Assembly: GCA_903899985.1 (NCBI GenBank)
Contig: CAIULL010000018.1
Span: forward strand, 1-64,000
Origin: an uncultured Schlesneria sp.
GTDB taxonomy: Bacteria; Planctomycetota; Planctomycetia; Planctomycetales; Planctomycetaceae
DNA length: 64,000 bases
Direction: 5' to 3'
Shown here: positions 46,811-56,305 of the stretch, one piece after another
Position numbering within the stretch: the stretch's first letter is position 1
Layout of the letters: every line of letters starts with the position of its first letter
The notes under the pieces: model-generated
Database searches by the model: none
The model's input: the letters and a program-made list of their open reading frames with translations, nothing else
Told to the model about the DNA's origin: nothing
Made by a program: the position numbers and the translations under genes

Positions 46811-48235
46811 ATGCTGCCGCTGCCATTTTCTGCGGGATCGCCGATTGATCGCAGAACGTTGCTGGTTGCCGGGACAAGCGCGCTGGGACTTGTTTCTCCC
46901 GCGTTTCAATCCTCGTCTTTCGCAGCACCTGTTCCCCGGACGAAAGTCGCCAAGTCGACGATCATGATCTGGTTGAGCGGCGGAGCGTCCCATATCGACA
47001 CTTGGGATATGAAGCCACAAGCTCCCCTGGAATACCGAGGTCTGTTCTCACCCGTCAGTACGTCTGCGCCCGCGATACAGCTGTGCGAACATCTGCCGCA
47101 CCTCGCGAAACAGGCACATCACCTGGCGATTATCCGTTCGCTGGGAGACCATGGCCGTGGAACCGGCGATCATCATGCGGGCTATTATTATAACTTGACT
47201 GGACACGCACCTGACCCGACCTTTCATCGATTGCTGAACGCCAGAACGCCGTACCCGACCGACTGGCCCTCGATGGCGTCTGTCGTGGCGTTGAAGCGCC
47301 CGCCGCATCCGTCGCTGCCGCAAGCGATCACCCTGCCTCAAAAAGAGGGGGCGCCGGAATACACTCGCCCGGGACAGTTTGCCGCAAGAATCGGTCTGGA
47401 GTGTGACCCGGTCTTCGTTGACGGGTCACGCGAAAAGCCGATGGATTTCGCGGCCCCGGCATTAAAGCTTCAAGGAGAAATCTCAGCCAGCCGATTGCGA
47501 TCCCGTCGCGAACTGCTGACCACTCTGGATGAGAGTCGAAGTCGTTTCGAGAAGACGATTGCTTCTGGAAGTTATTCCAAGCAGCAGCAGAAAGCATTCA
47601 CCTTGCTGGGATCGAGCCAGACGAAATCGGCATTTGATCTTAGCCAGGAATCGGAGGCGATGCTCGATCGGTATGGTCGGGGGATCAACTCCACAACGAT
47701 GCTGATCGCACGCCGACTGGTCGAAGCAGGTGTCCCCTTCGTCACTGTTTTCTGGAAGGACGATCGGGAACTCGACAAGTTATGTAAGAGCGGCGGAGGC
47801 TGGGACACTCATGGAAACAATTTCAATTGCCTGAAGGACCGGCTGCTGCCGGAGTTTGACCGCCCCTTTTCTGCATTGCTCGCCGATTTGCACGAGCGCG
47901 GGATGCTGGATGAGACGCTGGTCATGGTGAGCAGTGAAATGGGCCGCAAGCCAAAAGTGGGTGATCCGCGATCAGGGGGACCGAATGGCGCGGGTCGAGA
48001 CCACTGGACATCGAGCATGTCGATTCTGATGGCCGGTGGCGGAATTCGTGGTGGCCAGGTTTATGGTTCCAGCGACCGCTACGCTGAGTTTCCTGCCGCG
48101 AACCCGACGGCTCCTGAAGACATTGCTCATACGGTATTCCATGCGATGGGGATTGACGATCTGACTGCCCAGGACGCGGAAGGTCGTCCGCTGCAGCTCA
48201 TGGCGGAAGGTCGTCCACTTTTGGAATTATTTTAA
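46811..48235 (+). CDS. DUF1501 family protein
   Basis: 474 aa. A Tat-like N-terminus (DRRTLLVAGTSALGLVSPAF) is followed by the family's opening: KSTIMIWLSGGASHIDTWDM, then LGDHGRGTGDHHAGYYYNLT, GGGWDTHGNNFNCLKDRLLP and SSEMGRKPKVG. DUF1501 proteins share the alkaline-phosphatase/sulfatase fold and are very common in planctomycetes, usually paired with DUF1553/DUF1549 cytochromes; no such partner is next to it here. Periplasmic; activity unknown. Normal length. Confidence 0.92.
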   Translation: MLPLPFSAGSPIDRRTLLVAGTSALGLVSPAFQSSSFAAPVPRTKVAKSTIMIWLSGGASHIDTWDMKPQAPLEYRGLFSPVSTSAPAIQLCEHLPHLAKQAHHLAIIRSLGDHGRGTGDHHAGYYYNLTGHAPDPTFHRLLNARTPYPTDWPSMASVVALKRPPHPSLPQAITLPQKEGAPEYTRPGQFAARIGLECDPVFVDGSREKPMDFAAPALKLQGEISASRLRSRRELLTTLDESRSRFEKTIASGSYSKQQQKAFTLLGSSQTKSAFDLSQESEAMLDRYGRGINSTTMLIARRLVEAGVPFVTVFWKDDRELDKLCKSGGGWDTHGNNFNCLKDRLLPEFDRPFSALLADLHERGMLDETLVMVSSEMGRKPKVGDPRSGGPNGAGRDHWTSSMSILMAGGGIRGGQVYGSSDRYAEFPAANPTAPEDIAHTVFHAMGIDDLTAQDAEGRPLQLMAEGRPLLELF

Positions 48236-48536
48236 CTTCTCGCACGGTATCCTGAGCGTCTTGAATGTGCTCCAGCGGCTCGATAGCATCCTAGGTGAAT
48301 CCTCTGGGATTCGAGAAACCTCTGCCGTGTTCGATACGGGGCTTGTGCGTTGACCCTACAACTTAATCATGCGGGAGTTATCTCGTTCGGCTGCGTGTAT
48401 ATCTGCGACTGCATTTCGGTGTAATCCCGGCTCACACAACCCGGACATGAGGCTCCCCCCTGAATCCTTTGGGTTCAGAACCTCAGCATTCCAACGGCAT
48501 GGCGGAGGTCTCTTTTTTGGCTGCGAGAAGATAAAC
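48236..48536. other. Intergenic leader of rarA with nested hairpin
   Basis: No gene seen. Just before rarA, TGAGG (from 48448) and CCTCA (from about 48481) enclose CTGAATCC (48460-48467) paired with GGGTTCAG (48471-48478). GAATCC-TCTG-GGATTC lies near 48297. Possibly a leader or a terminator of the upstream gene. Confidence 0.35.
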
Positions 48537-49901
48537 ATGGCGTTGTTCGATCGACTCGAAGCAGATCACCGAGCCGCAGTTCGACCTCTGGCGGCTCGAA
48601 TGCGGCCAAGATCTCTGGACGAATTCGTCGGCCAGTCTCATATCCTTGCCCCAGGAAAACTGTTGCGGCGAATGCTGGAAGCCGACCGGATTTCTTCGGT
48701 CGTGTTTTACGGTCCGCCCGGAACCGGAAAAACTTCGCTGGCCGAACTGATCGCCAAGCATACGAAACGTACTTTTCGATCCCTGAACGCAGCGGCGGCA
48801 GGGGTCAAAGAGCTTCGAGAAGTTCTCGATAAAGCGCGGGACGACGTTTCCACAGGAGGCCAGCGGACGGTGTTGTTCATCGATGAATTACACCATTTCA
48901 ATAAACAGCAGCAGAATGTCCTGCTGCCGGACGTCGAGGAAGGAGTCGTGGCGCTGGTGGCTGCGACAACTGCAAACCCATTTTTTGCTCTTATTTCTCC
49001 ACTGCTCAGTCGCAGTCAGATCTTTGAACTGAAACCGCTTTCCGAAAATGACGTCGTCCGGCTATTAGAAGCGGCGTTGAAGGATTCGGTCCGTGGTCTC
49101 GGATCACGAAAAGTCACCGGGACGCCGGAGGCTCTTCAATTTCTGGCATCGATTTGTGACGGCGACGCTCGCCGAGCACTTTCCGCACTGGAAATCGGGG
49201 TCCTTTCCTTAGAGCCGAACGAAAAGACCTTCGGTCTCACGGCTGCGGAAGAATCGATCCAGAAAAAGCAAATTCGATACGACGCCGATGGCGACGATCA
49301 TTACGACGCAGCGAGTGCCATGATTAAGAGTATTCGTGGCAGCGATCCTGACGCCGCAGTCTATTGGATGGCCCGGATGTTAGCCGCTGGAGAAGAACCT
49401 CGATTTGTCGCGCGAAGACTGGTAATTGCCGCTTCAGAGGATATTGGAAACGCGGACCCGCAAGGGTTGATTCTGGCTCAATCTGCCGCGGCCGCGACGG
49501 AATTCATCGGGATGCCCGAATGCCGGATCATTCTGGCACAGGCCGTGACCTATCTCGCCTTGGCTGAGAAGTCGAATGCGAGCTACAAAGCCATCGATGC
49601 AGCGATGGACGATGTTCAGAACGATCGTCTGCTGCCAGTGCCGATTCATCTCCGCGACAGTCACTATCAAGGTGCAGCGAGGCTTGGGCATGGCGATGGA
49701 TACGAATATCCGCACGATTCCCGCGAAGGCTGGGTCGCTCAAGACTACCTCGGAGTCGATCGACGCTACTACGAACCGGTTGATCGTGGAGCGGAAGCCC
49801 CAATGAAAAAGAAACTGGACAATCTGCGCAATCAGCGAAAGATTGGTTTGCAATCCGATTCCATTAAGAGCCCTGGAAAAGGGGTACCTGACGGGGAGTA
49901 G
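48537..49901 (+). CDS. rarA: Replication-associated recombination protein A (RarA/MgsA)
   Basis: 454 aa AAA+ ATPase that acts at stalled replication forks, in the clamp-loader/RuvB superfamily. MRPRSLDEFVGQSHILAPGK is the RarA start; Walker A YGPPGTGKTSLAEL, Walker B VLFIDELHHFNKQQQ, sensor 1 LVAATTANPFF and the sensor-2 Arg region follow. The C-terminal RarA tetramer domain is present (SAMIKSIRGSDPDAAVYWMA, QGAARLGHGDGYEYPHD). ATG 48537 is chosen over a longer frame from 48369 because the protein then begins as in relatives. Confidence 0.95.
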   Translation: MALFDRLEADHRAAVRPLAARMRPRSLDEFVGQSHILAPGKLLRRMLEADRISSVVFYGPPGTGKTSLAELIAKHTKRTFRSLNAAAAGVKELREVLDKARDDVSTGGQRTVLFIDELHHFNKQQQNVLLPDVEEGVVALVAATTANPFFALISPLLSRSQIFELKPLSENDVVRLLEAALKDSVRGLGSRKVTGTPEALQFLASICDGDARRALSALEIGVLSLEPNEKTFGLTAAEESIQKKQIRYDADGDDHYDAASAMIKSIRGSDPDAAVYWMARMLAAGEEPRFVARRLVIAASEDIGNADPQGLILAQSAAAATEFIGMPECRIILAQAVTYLALAEKSNASYKAIDAAMDDVQNDRLLPVPIHLRDSHYQGAARLGHGDGYEYPHDSREGWVAQDYLGVDRRYYEPVDRGAEAPMKKKLDNLRNQRKIGLQSDSIKSPGKGVPDGE

Positions 49902-50183
49902 TTTGAAACGGAGGATCCGGCAGTAACTTGAGGCAGATTTCGGTTTTCGTGGTCGATTTTGACCGATTTTGGTGCCTCCGAGAGGTTTTCCGGCAACTAC
50001 TGCCTGCGTTGGACGTGATTTTCAGATTCTGACGCGAAATGTCTGGCAAACTTATGGCCATTCGTCTGGACAGTAATTTCGCTTTCTCTTATCAATCGCC
50101 CACTCATCTCCTTCCCCAATTCAATTCGTTCTACATCAATTCACCGCCCGGTGATGCGATCATTTCGTTTCCGTGGAGGCATT

Positions 50184-52391
50184 ATGTCCACTGATGACGC
50201 CGGTCAAGGTCCGCGCATCGTTGCCAGCAGTTCGCTGGGATTGGTTTTTCCAATCCTGGTCGTGCTGTCCGTGCTGGTACTCGTTGCTCCCGTACCACCG
50301 GTCGTGCTGGATTTGTTGCTTGCCGCGAATGTGACAGCGTCAGTGCTGATTCTCTTAACGACCATTTCGGTTCGTCGACCACTTGAATTCAGTGTCTTCC
50401 CATCGCTGCTGCTCGTGACAACACTTGTTCGCCTGGTCTTGAATGTAGCTTCGACACGACTGATTCTGACACAGGCTCAGATCGCAGGTACGGATGCAGC
50501 CGGTAGTGTGATTGAAGCCTTCGGTAAATTTGTGGCACAGGGTCAGTTGCTGGTTGGGTTGATCCTGTTCGCCATCGTGGTGGTCATCCAATTCGTGGTC
50601 GTCACGAAAGGTTCAACACGGATCAGCGAAGTCGCTGCTCGATTCGCCCTGGACAGCCTTCCTGGCAAGCAGCTTGCCATTGATGCTGATCTCGCCGCCG
50701 GTTTTATTACTTCAGAACAGGCACGCAGTCGACGTGAAGAACTCGCTGACCACGCCGATTTTCATGCAGCGATGGATGGAGCCGGAAAGTTTGTGCGTGG
50801 CGACGCGATTGCCGGGATCATGATCACCTTGATCAACCTGATCGGGGGATTGGCAATCGGCGTTCTGCAACATCGAATGTCCATCAGTCGTGCCGTGGAA
50901 GTCTACGCGACACTGACGATTGGTGACGGCCTGGTTTCGCAGATTCCCGGGTTCCTGATCTCGGTCGCCGCAGGGTTATTGGTCACACGATCTTCTCGCG
51001 AAAGCGAACTCTCGAAAGATGTCATTCATCAGTTGTTCAGCGAACCGCAGGCGCTGTTCCTTGCAGCATTATTTGTCGCAGGTCTGGCTTTTACGGGCCT
51101 TCCAATGCTTCCCCTGCTTGGTCTCGGTTTCGGGTGTGCCTATATTGGCTTCCAGTTGAGAAAACCGGTTCGGCCAGTGAGCGTTCAAGTGCGACCTCAA
51201 ACCAGTCTCGTGTCGAAGACGTCTGACAAAGTCGTTTCGAACGCCATTGAAGCAACTGTCGTCAATCGCGTTGTTCGTGAACACAAGCCAGAGGACAAAC
51301 TCGTCGTCGAGCCAATCGAGCTGGAACTCGGCTTTCGATTGATCAAGCTGGCCGACCCTGATGCAGGTGGCGACTTGATGGAGCGGGTGACTCAACTTCG
51401 AAATCGGATTGCCGCCGAGTTGGGGATTATTCTTCCCAAAGTCAAGATTCGCGATAGTCTGCGACTGAAAGATACCGGTTATCGGATTAAGTTTCGTGAC
51501 GTTGCGGTCGCATCCGGTGACCTGCGTATGGACGCTCTTCTGGCCATCGATAACGGTCTGGTCAGCGGTGAGTTGTCCGGCGAAAGCTTTGTCGAACCAT
51601 CCAGCGGTCGCGCTGCATATTGGATCGAACCGTCTCATGCTGAGCACGCAAAGTCCTTAGGCTATAAGGTTGTTGAACCTGCAGTCGCCCTGATGGCCCA
51701 TCTGACAGAAATCGTCAAGTCGCACGCCGACGAACTGCTGACTCGGCAACAAGTGCATCAATTACTCGACAATTTGAAAAAGTCTTCGCCAAAAGTCGTT
51801 GATGAATTGATCCCTGAACTTCTGAAGCCTTCACAAGTACACCAGATTCTGGGCAATCTCTTGCGTGAGCAAGTTCCCGTTCGAGACCTGGAAACAATTC
51901 TGGAAACGCTGGGCGACTACGCCGGTCAAACGAAGGACATCACGATCCTGACCGAATACACACGACATTCACTCAGCCGGACGATTTGCCAGCAATACCG
52001 TGACTCAACGCGCACGATCCACGCGATCACGCTAGATCCTGCCCTGGAAGACGTTATTGCAGGTGGATTCGAATTCGGCGAGCGGGGGCTTGTTGTCAAG
52101 CTGACCCCACAAGTCATCGACGGAGTCACTAACGAACTGTTACGTCAATCGAATAAGCTTGTGCGAGCGGGACATCCTGCTGTCGTTGTTTGCTCGGCTC
52201 AGGTTCGTCCAGTTCTCAGGCATATCGTGCGTTCCAGTATGCCCAAGCTGGCGGTGCTTAGCCTTCAGGAAATGACACGAGATACGTTTGTGCGACCAAT
52301 CAGTCAAATTCCGGTCAATGCGATTAAGATTCCTTCGAAGCGAACAGAAGAAGTCAAACAGTATATGTCCCTCGCGGCAGCGATGAATTAG
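50184..52391 (+). CDS. flhA: Flagellar export gate protein FlhA
   Basis: 735 aa. Eight membrane segments in the first 330 residues (e.g. SSLGLVFPILVVLSVLVLVA), with the family motif PGKQLAIDADLAAGFITSEQ and the FHIPEP-like DFHAAMDGAGKFVRGDAIAG. A long cytoplasmic C-terminal domain (about 340-735) binds export substrates and chaperones. FlhA is the core of the type III flagellar secretion gate; the FlhF/FlhG-like/FliA genes that follow rule out an injectisome homologue. GGAGG four bases before the ATG at 50184 supports the start. First gene of the flagellar block. Confidence 0.97.
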   Translation: MSTDDAGQGPRIVASSSLGLVFPILVVLSVLVLVAPVPPVVLDLLLAANVTASVLILLTTISVRRPLEFSVFPSLLLVTTLVRLVLNVASTRLILTQAQIAGTDAAGSVIEAFGKFVAQGQLLVGLILFAIVVVIQFVVVTKGSTRISEVAARFALDSLPGKQLAIDADLAAGFITSEQARSRREELADHADFHAAMDGAGKFVRGDAIAGIMITLINLIGGLAIGVLQHRMSISRAVEVYATLTIGDGLVSQIPGFLISVAAGLLVTRSSRESELSKDVIHQLFSEPQALFLAALFVAGLAFTGLPMLPLLGLGFGCAYIGFQLRKPVRPVSVQVRPQTSLVSKTSDKVVSNAIEATVVNRVVREHKPEDKLVVEPIELELGFRLIKLADPDAGGDLMERVTQLRNRIAAELGIILPKVKIRDSLRLKDTGYRIKFRDVAVASGDLRMDALLAIDNGLVSGELSGESFVEPSSGRAAYWIEPSHAEHAKSLGYKVVEPAVALMAHLTEIVKSHADELLTRQQVHQLLDNLKKSSPKVVDELIPELLKPSQVHQILGNLLREQVPVRDLETILETLGDYAGQTKDITILTEYTRHSLSRTICQQYRDSTRTIHAITLDPALEDVIAGGFEFGERGLVVKLTPQVIDGVTNELLRQSNKLVRAGHPAVVVCSAQVRPVLRHIVRSSMPKLAVLSLQEMTRDTFVRPISQIPVNAIKIPSKRTEEVKQYMSLAAAMN

Positions 52392-52446
52392 TTCGAACAA
52401 GCGGCACCACTACCAGGTTCACGTTCCGTTTTTTTGAGTTCCTACG

Positions 52447-53826
52447 ATGAAGCACAGAATTCATACATTTCGAGCAGCCACAATGGACGAGGCGATGGAA
52501 ATGGTTCGCCGCGAACTGGGCGAAGAGGCCATCGTGGTGGAATCGAAGGAAATTGCCACTCGACGACTTCTTCCCTGGCCTGCAGTTCGCCAGGAAATCG
52601 AGGTGAGCGCGCAACGGGCTTCCAGCAGTAAGTCATCGGCAAAAAAAGATCGTGATCAGAAAACGCAGTCGGCAGCTCCTCGCACGATCCAGACGCTCGC
52701 CGAAAAGATGTCCGCTTCGCCAGCAGTGGCGGAAACGAATCTCGCTGTCGTGGTCGAAGCTTCCGATGGAAGCCCCCAGGACAACAACGTATTAGCAGCT
52801 CCGCCAGCTTGGCTGAAACCAGACACAAACTCCAGCTCACCCAAAACTCGCGAAAAGCCCCGCAGTGTGATCGCGAAAACGACGGCACCCGTTGTTCCTT
52901 CTCCTTCCGTCGAGCCGGTGAAATCAACGTCCGAAGAGACGTCATCTCCGGCTGTTGAGCCACAAATGGCTTCCTTGCAACTTTTGCTCTCACAGTTGGT
53001 TTCGCAGGCTCGTCTGGGTGGAATGACGGACATTCCTGCCGAATACCTTGAGCACTATCTGAAATTGACTGCAGCGGGAATCGAAGAGAACCTCGCTCGC
53101 GATTTAATCTCCCGAGTCCGCCGCCAGATGTTGCCGGAAACCAGCAATTTCACCGCAGCCGTCCAGGACATGTTGACCGCATTTGTCGAGCAGGACATTC
53201 AATGCGTCTCGCCCATCAGCCCAACTCCAGGTCGCCGCGAGATTGTGACGTTCGTCGGCCCCACTGGTGTTGGTAAAACGACGACGCTCGCCAAAATAGC
53301 AGGGCATTTTGCTCTTCGCGAAGGGCGACGAATTGGAATCATCACCATCGACAACTATCGGGTCGGTGCCGTGGACCAGGTTCGAAGCTACTGTGAAATT
53401 CTTGAAGTCCCGATGCGAACTGCCGCGAACGCGACAGAATTGCGAAGTGCCATCGACGAACTTGCCGACGTTGACATGATCCTGATCGACACCGCTGGAA
53501 AAAGCCCGTCGGATGGGTCAAAGCTCAATGAACTTCGAGAGATTCTTCAAGTGGCGTCTTCTGATCACATCCTGCTGGTCATGAGCCTGGCTGGTGGAGC
53601 GAGCATGCTTCAGAATATCGCCGCCTCGTTTAGCAATCTTCTTCCCACGTCACTTGTCCTGACGAAGCTTGACGAATTAGTCACGTGCGGCTGCTTACTG
53701 TCGGTTGCGCACCAGATTTCGATTCCGATCAGTTACGTCACGACAGGACAGGACGTCCCCGCTCAATTTGAACCTGCCAACGCCACCCGCCTGACTCGAC
53801 TTTGCCTTGGTTTGGACAAGATTTGA
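52447..53826 (+). CDS. flhF: Flagellar placement GTPase FlhF
   Basis: 459 aa. SRP-type GTPase that sets the position and number of polar flagella. The N-terminal B domain begins MKHRIHTFRAATMDEAMEMV; a long Ser/Pro-rich linker (about 55-170) is followed by the helical N domain and the G domain: G1 FVGPTGVGKTTTLAKIAG, G3 DMILIDTAGKSPSDG, G4 TKLDE, and the C-terminal TGQDVPAQFEPANATRLTRL. All GTPase motifs look intact. 55 bases after flhA and 67 before the FlhG-like start, so probably one transcript. Confidence 0.95.
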   Translation: MKHRIHTFRAATMDEAMEMVRRELGEEAIVVESKEIATRRLLPWPAVRQEIEVSAQRASSSKSSAKKDRDQKTQSAAPRTIQTLAEKMSASPAVAETNLAVVVEASDGSPQDNNVLAAPPAWLKPDTNSSSPKTREKPRSVIAKTTAPVVPSPSVEPVKSTSEETSSPAVEPQMASLQLLLSQLVSQARLGGMTDIPAEYLEHYLKLTAAGIEENLARDLISRVRRQMLPETSNFTAAVQDMLTAFVEQDIQCVSPISPTPGRREIVTFVGPTGVGKTTTLAKIAGHFALREGRRIGIITIDNYRVGAVDQVRSYCEILEVPMRTAANATELRSAIDELADVDMILIDTAGKSPSDGSKLNELREILQVASSDHILLVMSLAGGASMLQNIAASFSNLLPTSLVLTKLDELVTCGCLLSVAHQISIPISYVTTGQDVPAQFEPANATRLTRLCLGLDKI

Positions 53827-53893
53827 GGGAATCCCCTCGACTGATATCGCCAACCTTCGGTTTTCGCAATCAACCAATCATTTGAAGTTCACA

Positions 53894-54793
53894 ATGACAA
53901 CATCGCTGTCCGCACAGACCGATCAAATTCTTCGAGCCGATCAAGCTCAGGAATTGCGTGCGCTCGTTGCGAAGCGAAAGGATTCGGCGACAGTCGGATC
54001 ATCGAACAATCGTCATTGTCACTCGATCGCAATCGCCGGCGGAAAGGGTGGAGTGGGACGTTCAGTCATTGCTTTGAACCTCGCGGTCGGCCTCGCACAA
54101 CGTGGAGCATCCGTGGGACTGATCGATGCAAGTCAGGACCTTGGAAGTCTTCAACTCCTTTGCGGCTTGAACGGTTATTGGAACCTGTCGCATGTCGTTC
54201 AAGGAAGTCGACAGGTCAGCGACATCGTGCAGACGGGCCCCTCAGGTATCCGCGTCGTGACGGGCGCAAGCTGCCTCTTGAATACAGACATCGGTCAGAA
54301 TCTCCAGCGAAACAGCCTGTTAACTCAACTGAAAGCATTTGAACAAGAACTCGACTGGCTGATCATTGACGGTAGTGGTGGCGCCTGCGGAATGGCTCAG
54401 AAATTCGCACTCGCCGCCGACGACGTCTTAGTTGTGACAACGCCTGAGCCAACGGCACTGGCAGAAGCGTATTCATCGGTCAAGGGGCTGGCAAAATCTG
54501 CCGGGCCGCGACTGGGACTGCTTGTGAATCAAGCGGAATCGGCACACCAGGCACAACGAATTCTCGATCAACTTCAGAATGCGGCTCATTCGTTCTTGCG
54601 AATCGACCTTCATCGTCGCGGATACCTGCCACACGATCATGCGGTTCAAGCATCGGTCAACGGACGAAGCCCGTTCGTCGTTCAGTCGCCACAATCTTCT
54701 GTCTCTGCGGCTCTTTTCGAGTTGATTCAGCGGTGGAGTCGACCCCAGTCAACGGTTTCAGTGAATGATTATTTTACTCGTTTGCTATCTTAA
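53894..54793 (+). CDS. flhG: FlhG/MinD-like ATPase with altered P-loop
   Basis: 299 aa, ParA/MinD-type ATPase expected to pair with FlhF. The N-terminal part has the FlhG-like helix DQAQELRALVAKR. The deviant Walker A reads GGKGGVGRSVIALNLA (KGGVGRS, 51-57): the first, signature lysine (51) is kept, but the P-loop lysine is Arg56. The usual DADLGLANLD is DASQDLGSLQ, and the Walker B reads LIIDGSGGACGM rather than D-T-P-A-G. These changes suggest weak or no ATP hydrolysis, or a divergent subfamily. The start at 53894 is ATG inside a longer frame. Third gene of the flagellar run. Confidence 0.85.
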   Translation: MTTSLSAQTDQILRADQAQELRALVAKRKDSATVGSSNNRHCHSIAIAGGKGGVGRSVIALNLAVGLAQRGASVGLIDASQDLGSLQLLCGLNGYWNLSHVVQGSRQVSDIVQTGPSGIRVVTGASCLLNTDIGQNLQRNSLLTQLKAFEQELDWLIIDGSGGACGMAQKFALAADDVLVVTTPEPTALAEAYSSVKGLAKSAGPRLGLLVNQAESAHQAQRILDQLQNAAHSFLRIDLHRRGYLPHDHAVQASVNGRSPFVVQSPQSSVSAALFELIQRWSRPQSTVSVNDYFTRLLS

Positions 54794-55143
54794 AAGGGAT
54801 TTTCACCTCATGCATCAGGCGATGAACTTGAGTCAATTTAGAGTTTTTCAATCAAATTGTTCGAAGTCGGTCCGGTTACAACGTTCAGGGGAAATAAGGT
54901 GATTTCATTCATATTCCGCGTGATGAAATGCCGATACTAGGTTGGTAGGTCATCGCGAAACGATCAGTGAATTGAGATAAAGAATTACCCCTGCCGGGTA
55001 ATTGGATTCAAGTGTGGTCAGGCCGTCAGCGCAAGTCGGCTTCGACCGAAATAACGAGTGACATTAGTAACCACGGCGCGGGCATCGACGCCAGATCCAC
55101 AGCAAGATGCTGTGGGAGCCGGTGACTCACCATGGAGGGTTCG
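54794..55143 (+). other. Leader of fliA with two small hairpins
   Basis: 350 bases with no gene. AATTACCC-CTGCC-GGGTAATT (54983-55003) and CCACAGCA-AGA-TGCTGTGG (55097-55115) are 8-bp hairpins; the second ends 19 bases before the GGAGGG ribosome site. I compared it with the c-di-GMP GEMM riboswitch motif and saw no match. Confidence 0.4.
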
Positions 55144-55929
55144 ATGGTAATGAAGGTTGCAACAGAAGAAGAGATCGCCCAAGTCTGGTTGGATTTCAAA
55201 CGAGACCAATCAAACCAAAACTTGCGCAATGCCCTGATCGAGCGATTTTTGCCTCTGGTCCGCTATAACGCGGAACGGGTGTGGGCAAAGTTGCCGGACG
55301 GAGTGGATCTGAACGATCTTATTTCGGCAGGTGTGTTTGGCCTGATGGACGCGATCGAAGCCTTCGATCTGGATCGCGGAGTCAAGTTCGAAACATATTG
55401 CGTTCCCCGTATTCGCGGGGCAATGCTCGACGAACTGCGAACCATGGACTGGGTTCCTCGTCTGGTCCGCAGTAAGGCCAGCAAGCTGGAAGCGGCCCGC
55501 AAAGAAGCGGAAGCGGAACTCGGCCGACCCCCGTCAGATGCTGAAATTGCCAAGAAAATGGGCTTGCCCATGGAAGAATACGACAAGCACAAGTCCGAAG
55601 CCTCGGCGGTGAATCTTGTCAGCCTGAACAAGAAATGGTACGAGACTGACAGCTATAAAGATGTTCGTGAAATCGACATCATCGAGGATACCAAGGGTGA
55701 AGACCCGACCGACGGTATCCAGAAACGCGATGTCATGAAGCTCGTAACCAAGGGGCTTAATCGCAACGAACGCCTGATCATCATCCTCTATTATTATGAA
55801 GAGTTGACGATGAAGGAAATCGGCACCACCCTCGGGTTGTCCGAATCACGCGTCAGCCAGATGCATTCCAGCATCGTCGCTCGATTGAAAGATCAATTGA
55901 ATCGACGCCGTCCGGAATTTGCTCAGTAA
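55144..55929 (+). CDS. fliA: Sigma-28 flagellar sigma factor FliA
   Basis: 261 aa. Directs transcription of late flagellar genes. Region 2: NALIERFLPLVRYNAERVWA and LNDLISAGVFGLMDAIEAFD, GVKFETYCVPRIRGAMLDEL and RTMDWVPRLVR; region 3: EAELGRPPSDAEIAKKMGLP; region 4: LTMKEIGTTLGLSESRVSQM, all in the order of FliA/WhiG-type factors. Length and motifs are normal. ATG 55144 has GGAGGG five bases upstream; an in-frame ATG at 55132 is too close to the ribosome site. It follows the FlhG-like gene after a 350-base leader and ends in a stem-loop. Confidence 0.95.
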   Translation: MVMKVATEEEIAQVWLDFKRDQSNQNLRNALIERFLPLVRYNAERVWAKLPDGVDLNDLISAGVFGLMDAIEAFDLDRGVKFETYCVPRIRGAMLDELRTMDWVPRLVRSKASKLEAARKEAEAELGRPPSDAEIAKKMGLPMEEYDKHKSEASAVNLVSLNKKWYETDSYKDVREIDIIEDTKGEDPTDGIQKRDVMKLVTKGLNRNERLIIILYYYEELTMKEIGTTLGLSESRVSQMHSSIVARLKDQLNRRRPEFAQ

Positions 55930-55960
55930 TCTACGGCAGACCAACCCAGCCGATCACAGA

Positions 55961-56001
55961 TGCCAGCACCTCGACCAACAACAACGGTTGAGGTGCTGGC
56001 A
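55961..56001 (+). terminator. Stem-loop after fliA
   Basis: TGCCAGCACCTC (55961-55972) pairs perfectly with GAGGTGCTGGCA (55990-56001); 17-base loop, followed by TTTCC. The short T run makes it a moderate terminator, or a processing/stability hairpin. It lies 32 bases after the stop of fliA. Confidence 0.65.
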
Positions 56002-56305
56002 TTTCCGGCTTATGGCAGGGGGGTTGGCCGTTTCCACCAGAGCCTGACGTGACAGTGAGGAATCCTCACGGACCATGACACCTGGTCAGCGTAAGACTCC
56101 GATTGACGATTGGTGTCAGGACGACATATACCGTCGCAATCAAGGCTATCGTCTGGGGATGGCTGGCCAAGAGTCGATCCCAGTCGACGACAAGTTGACC
56201 TGCAATCTGTACGAAGTCGATGGGCCGTTTAGTAGAATTCTTACATGGCTATCGTGACGATGGAACTCATCACTCTGAACGCGACAAGACCAGGGAGCAT
56301 CTCAG
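56002..56305. other. Spacer before fliN
   Basis: A 60-codon frame at 56075-56257 is unsupported. GTGAGGA-A-TCCTCAC (56055-56069) is a perfect 7-bp palindrome that could be an operator. Any fliN promoter would be here; none was certain. Confidence 0.35.

Noticed and set aside
54794-55143. c-di-GMP (GEMM) riboswitch upstream of fliA
   Set aside because: The conserved GEMM core and the A-rich motif were not found; only simple hairpins are visible.
56075-56257. 60-codon plus-strand frame before fliN
   Set aside because: Ribosome site absent at proper distance and no recognisable product.
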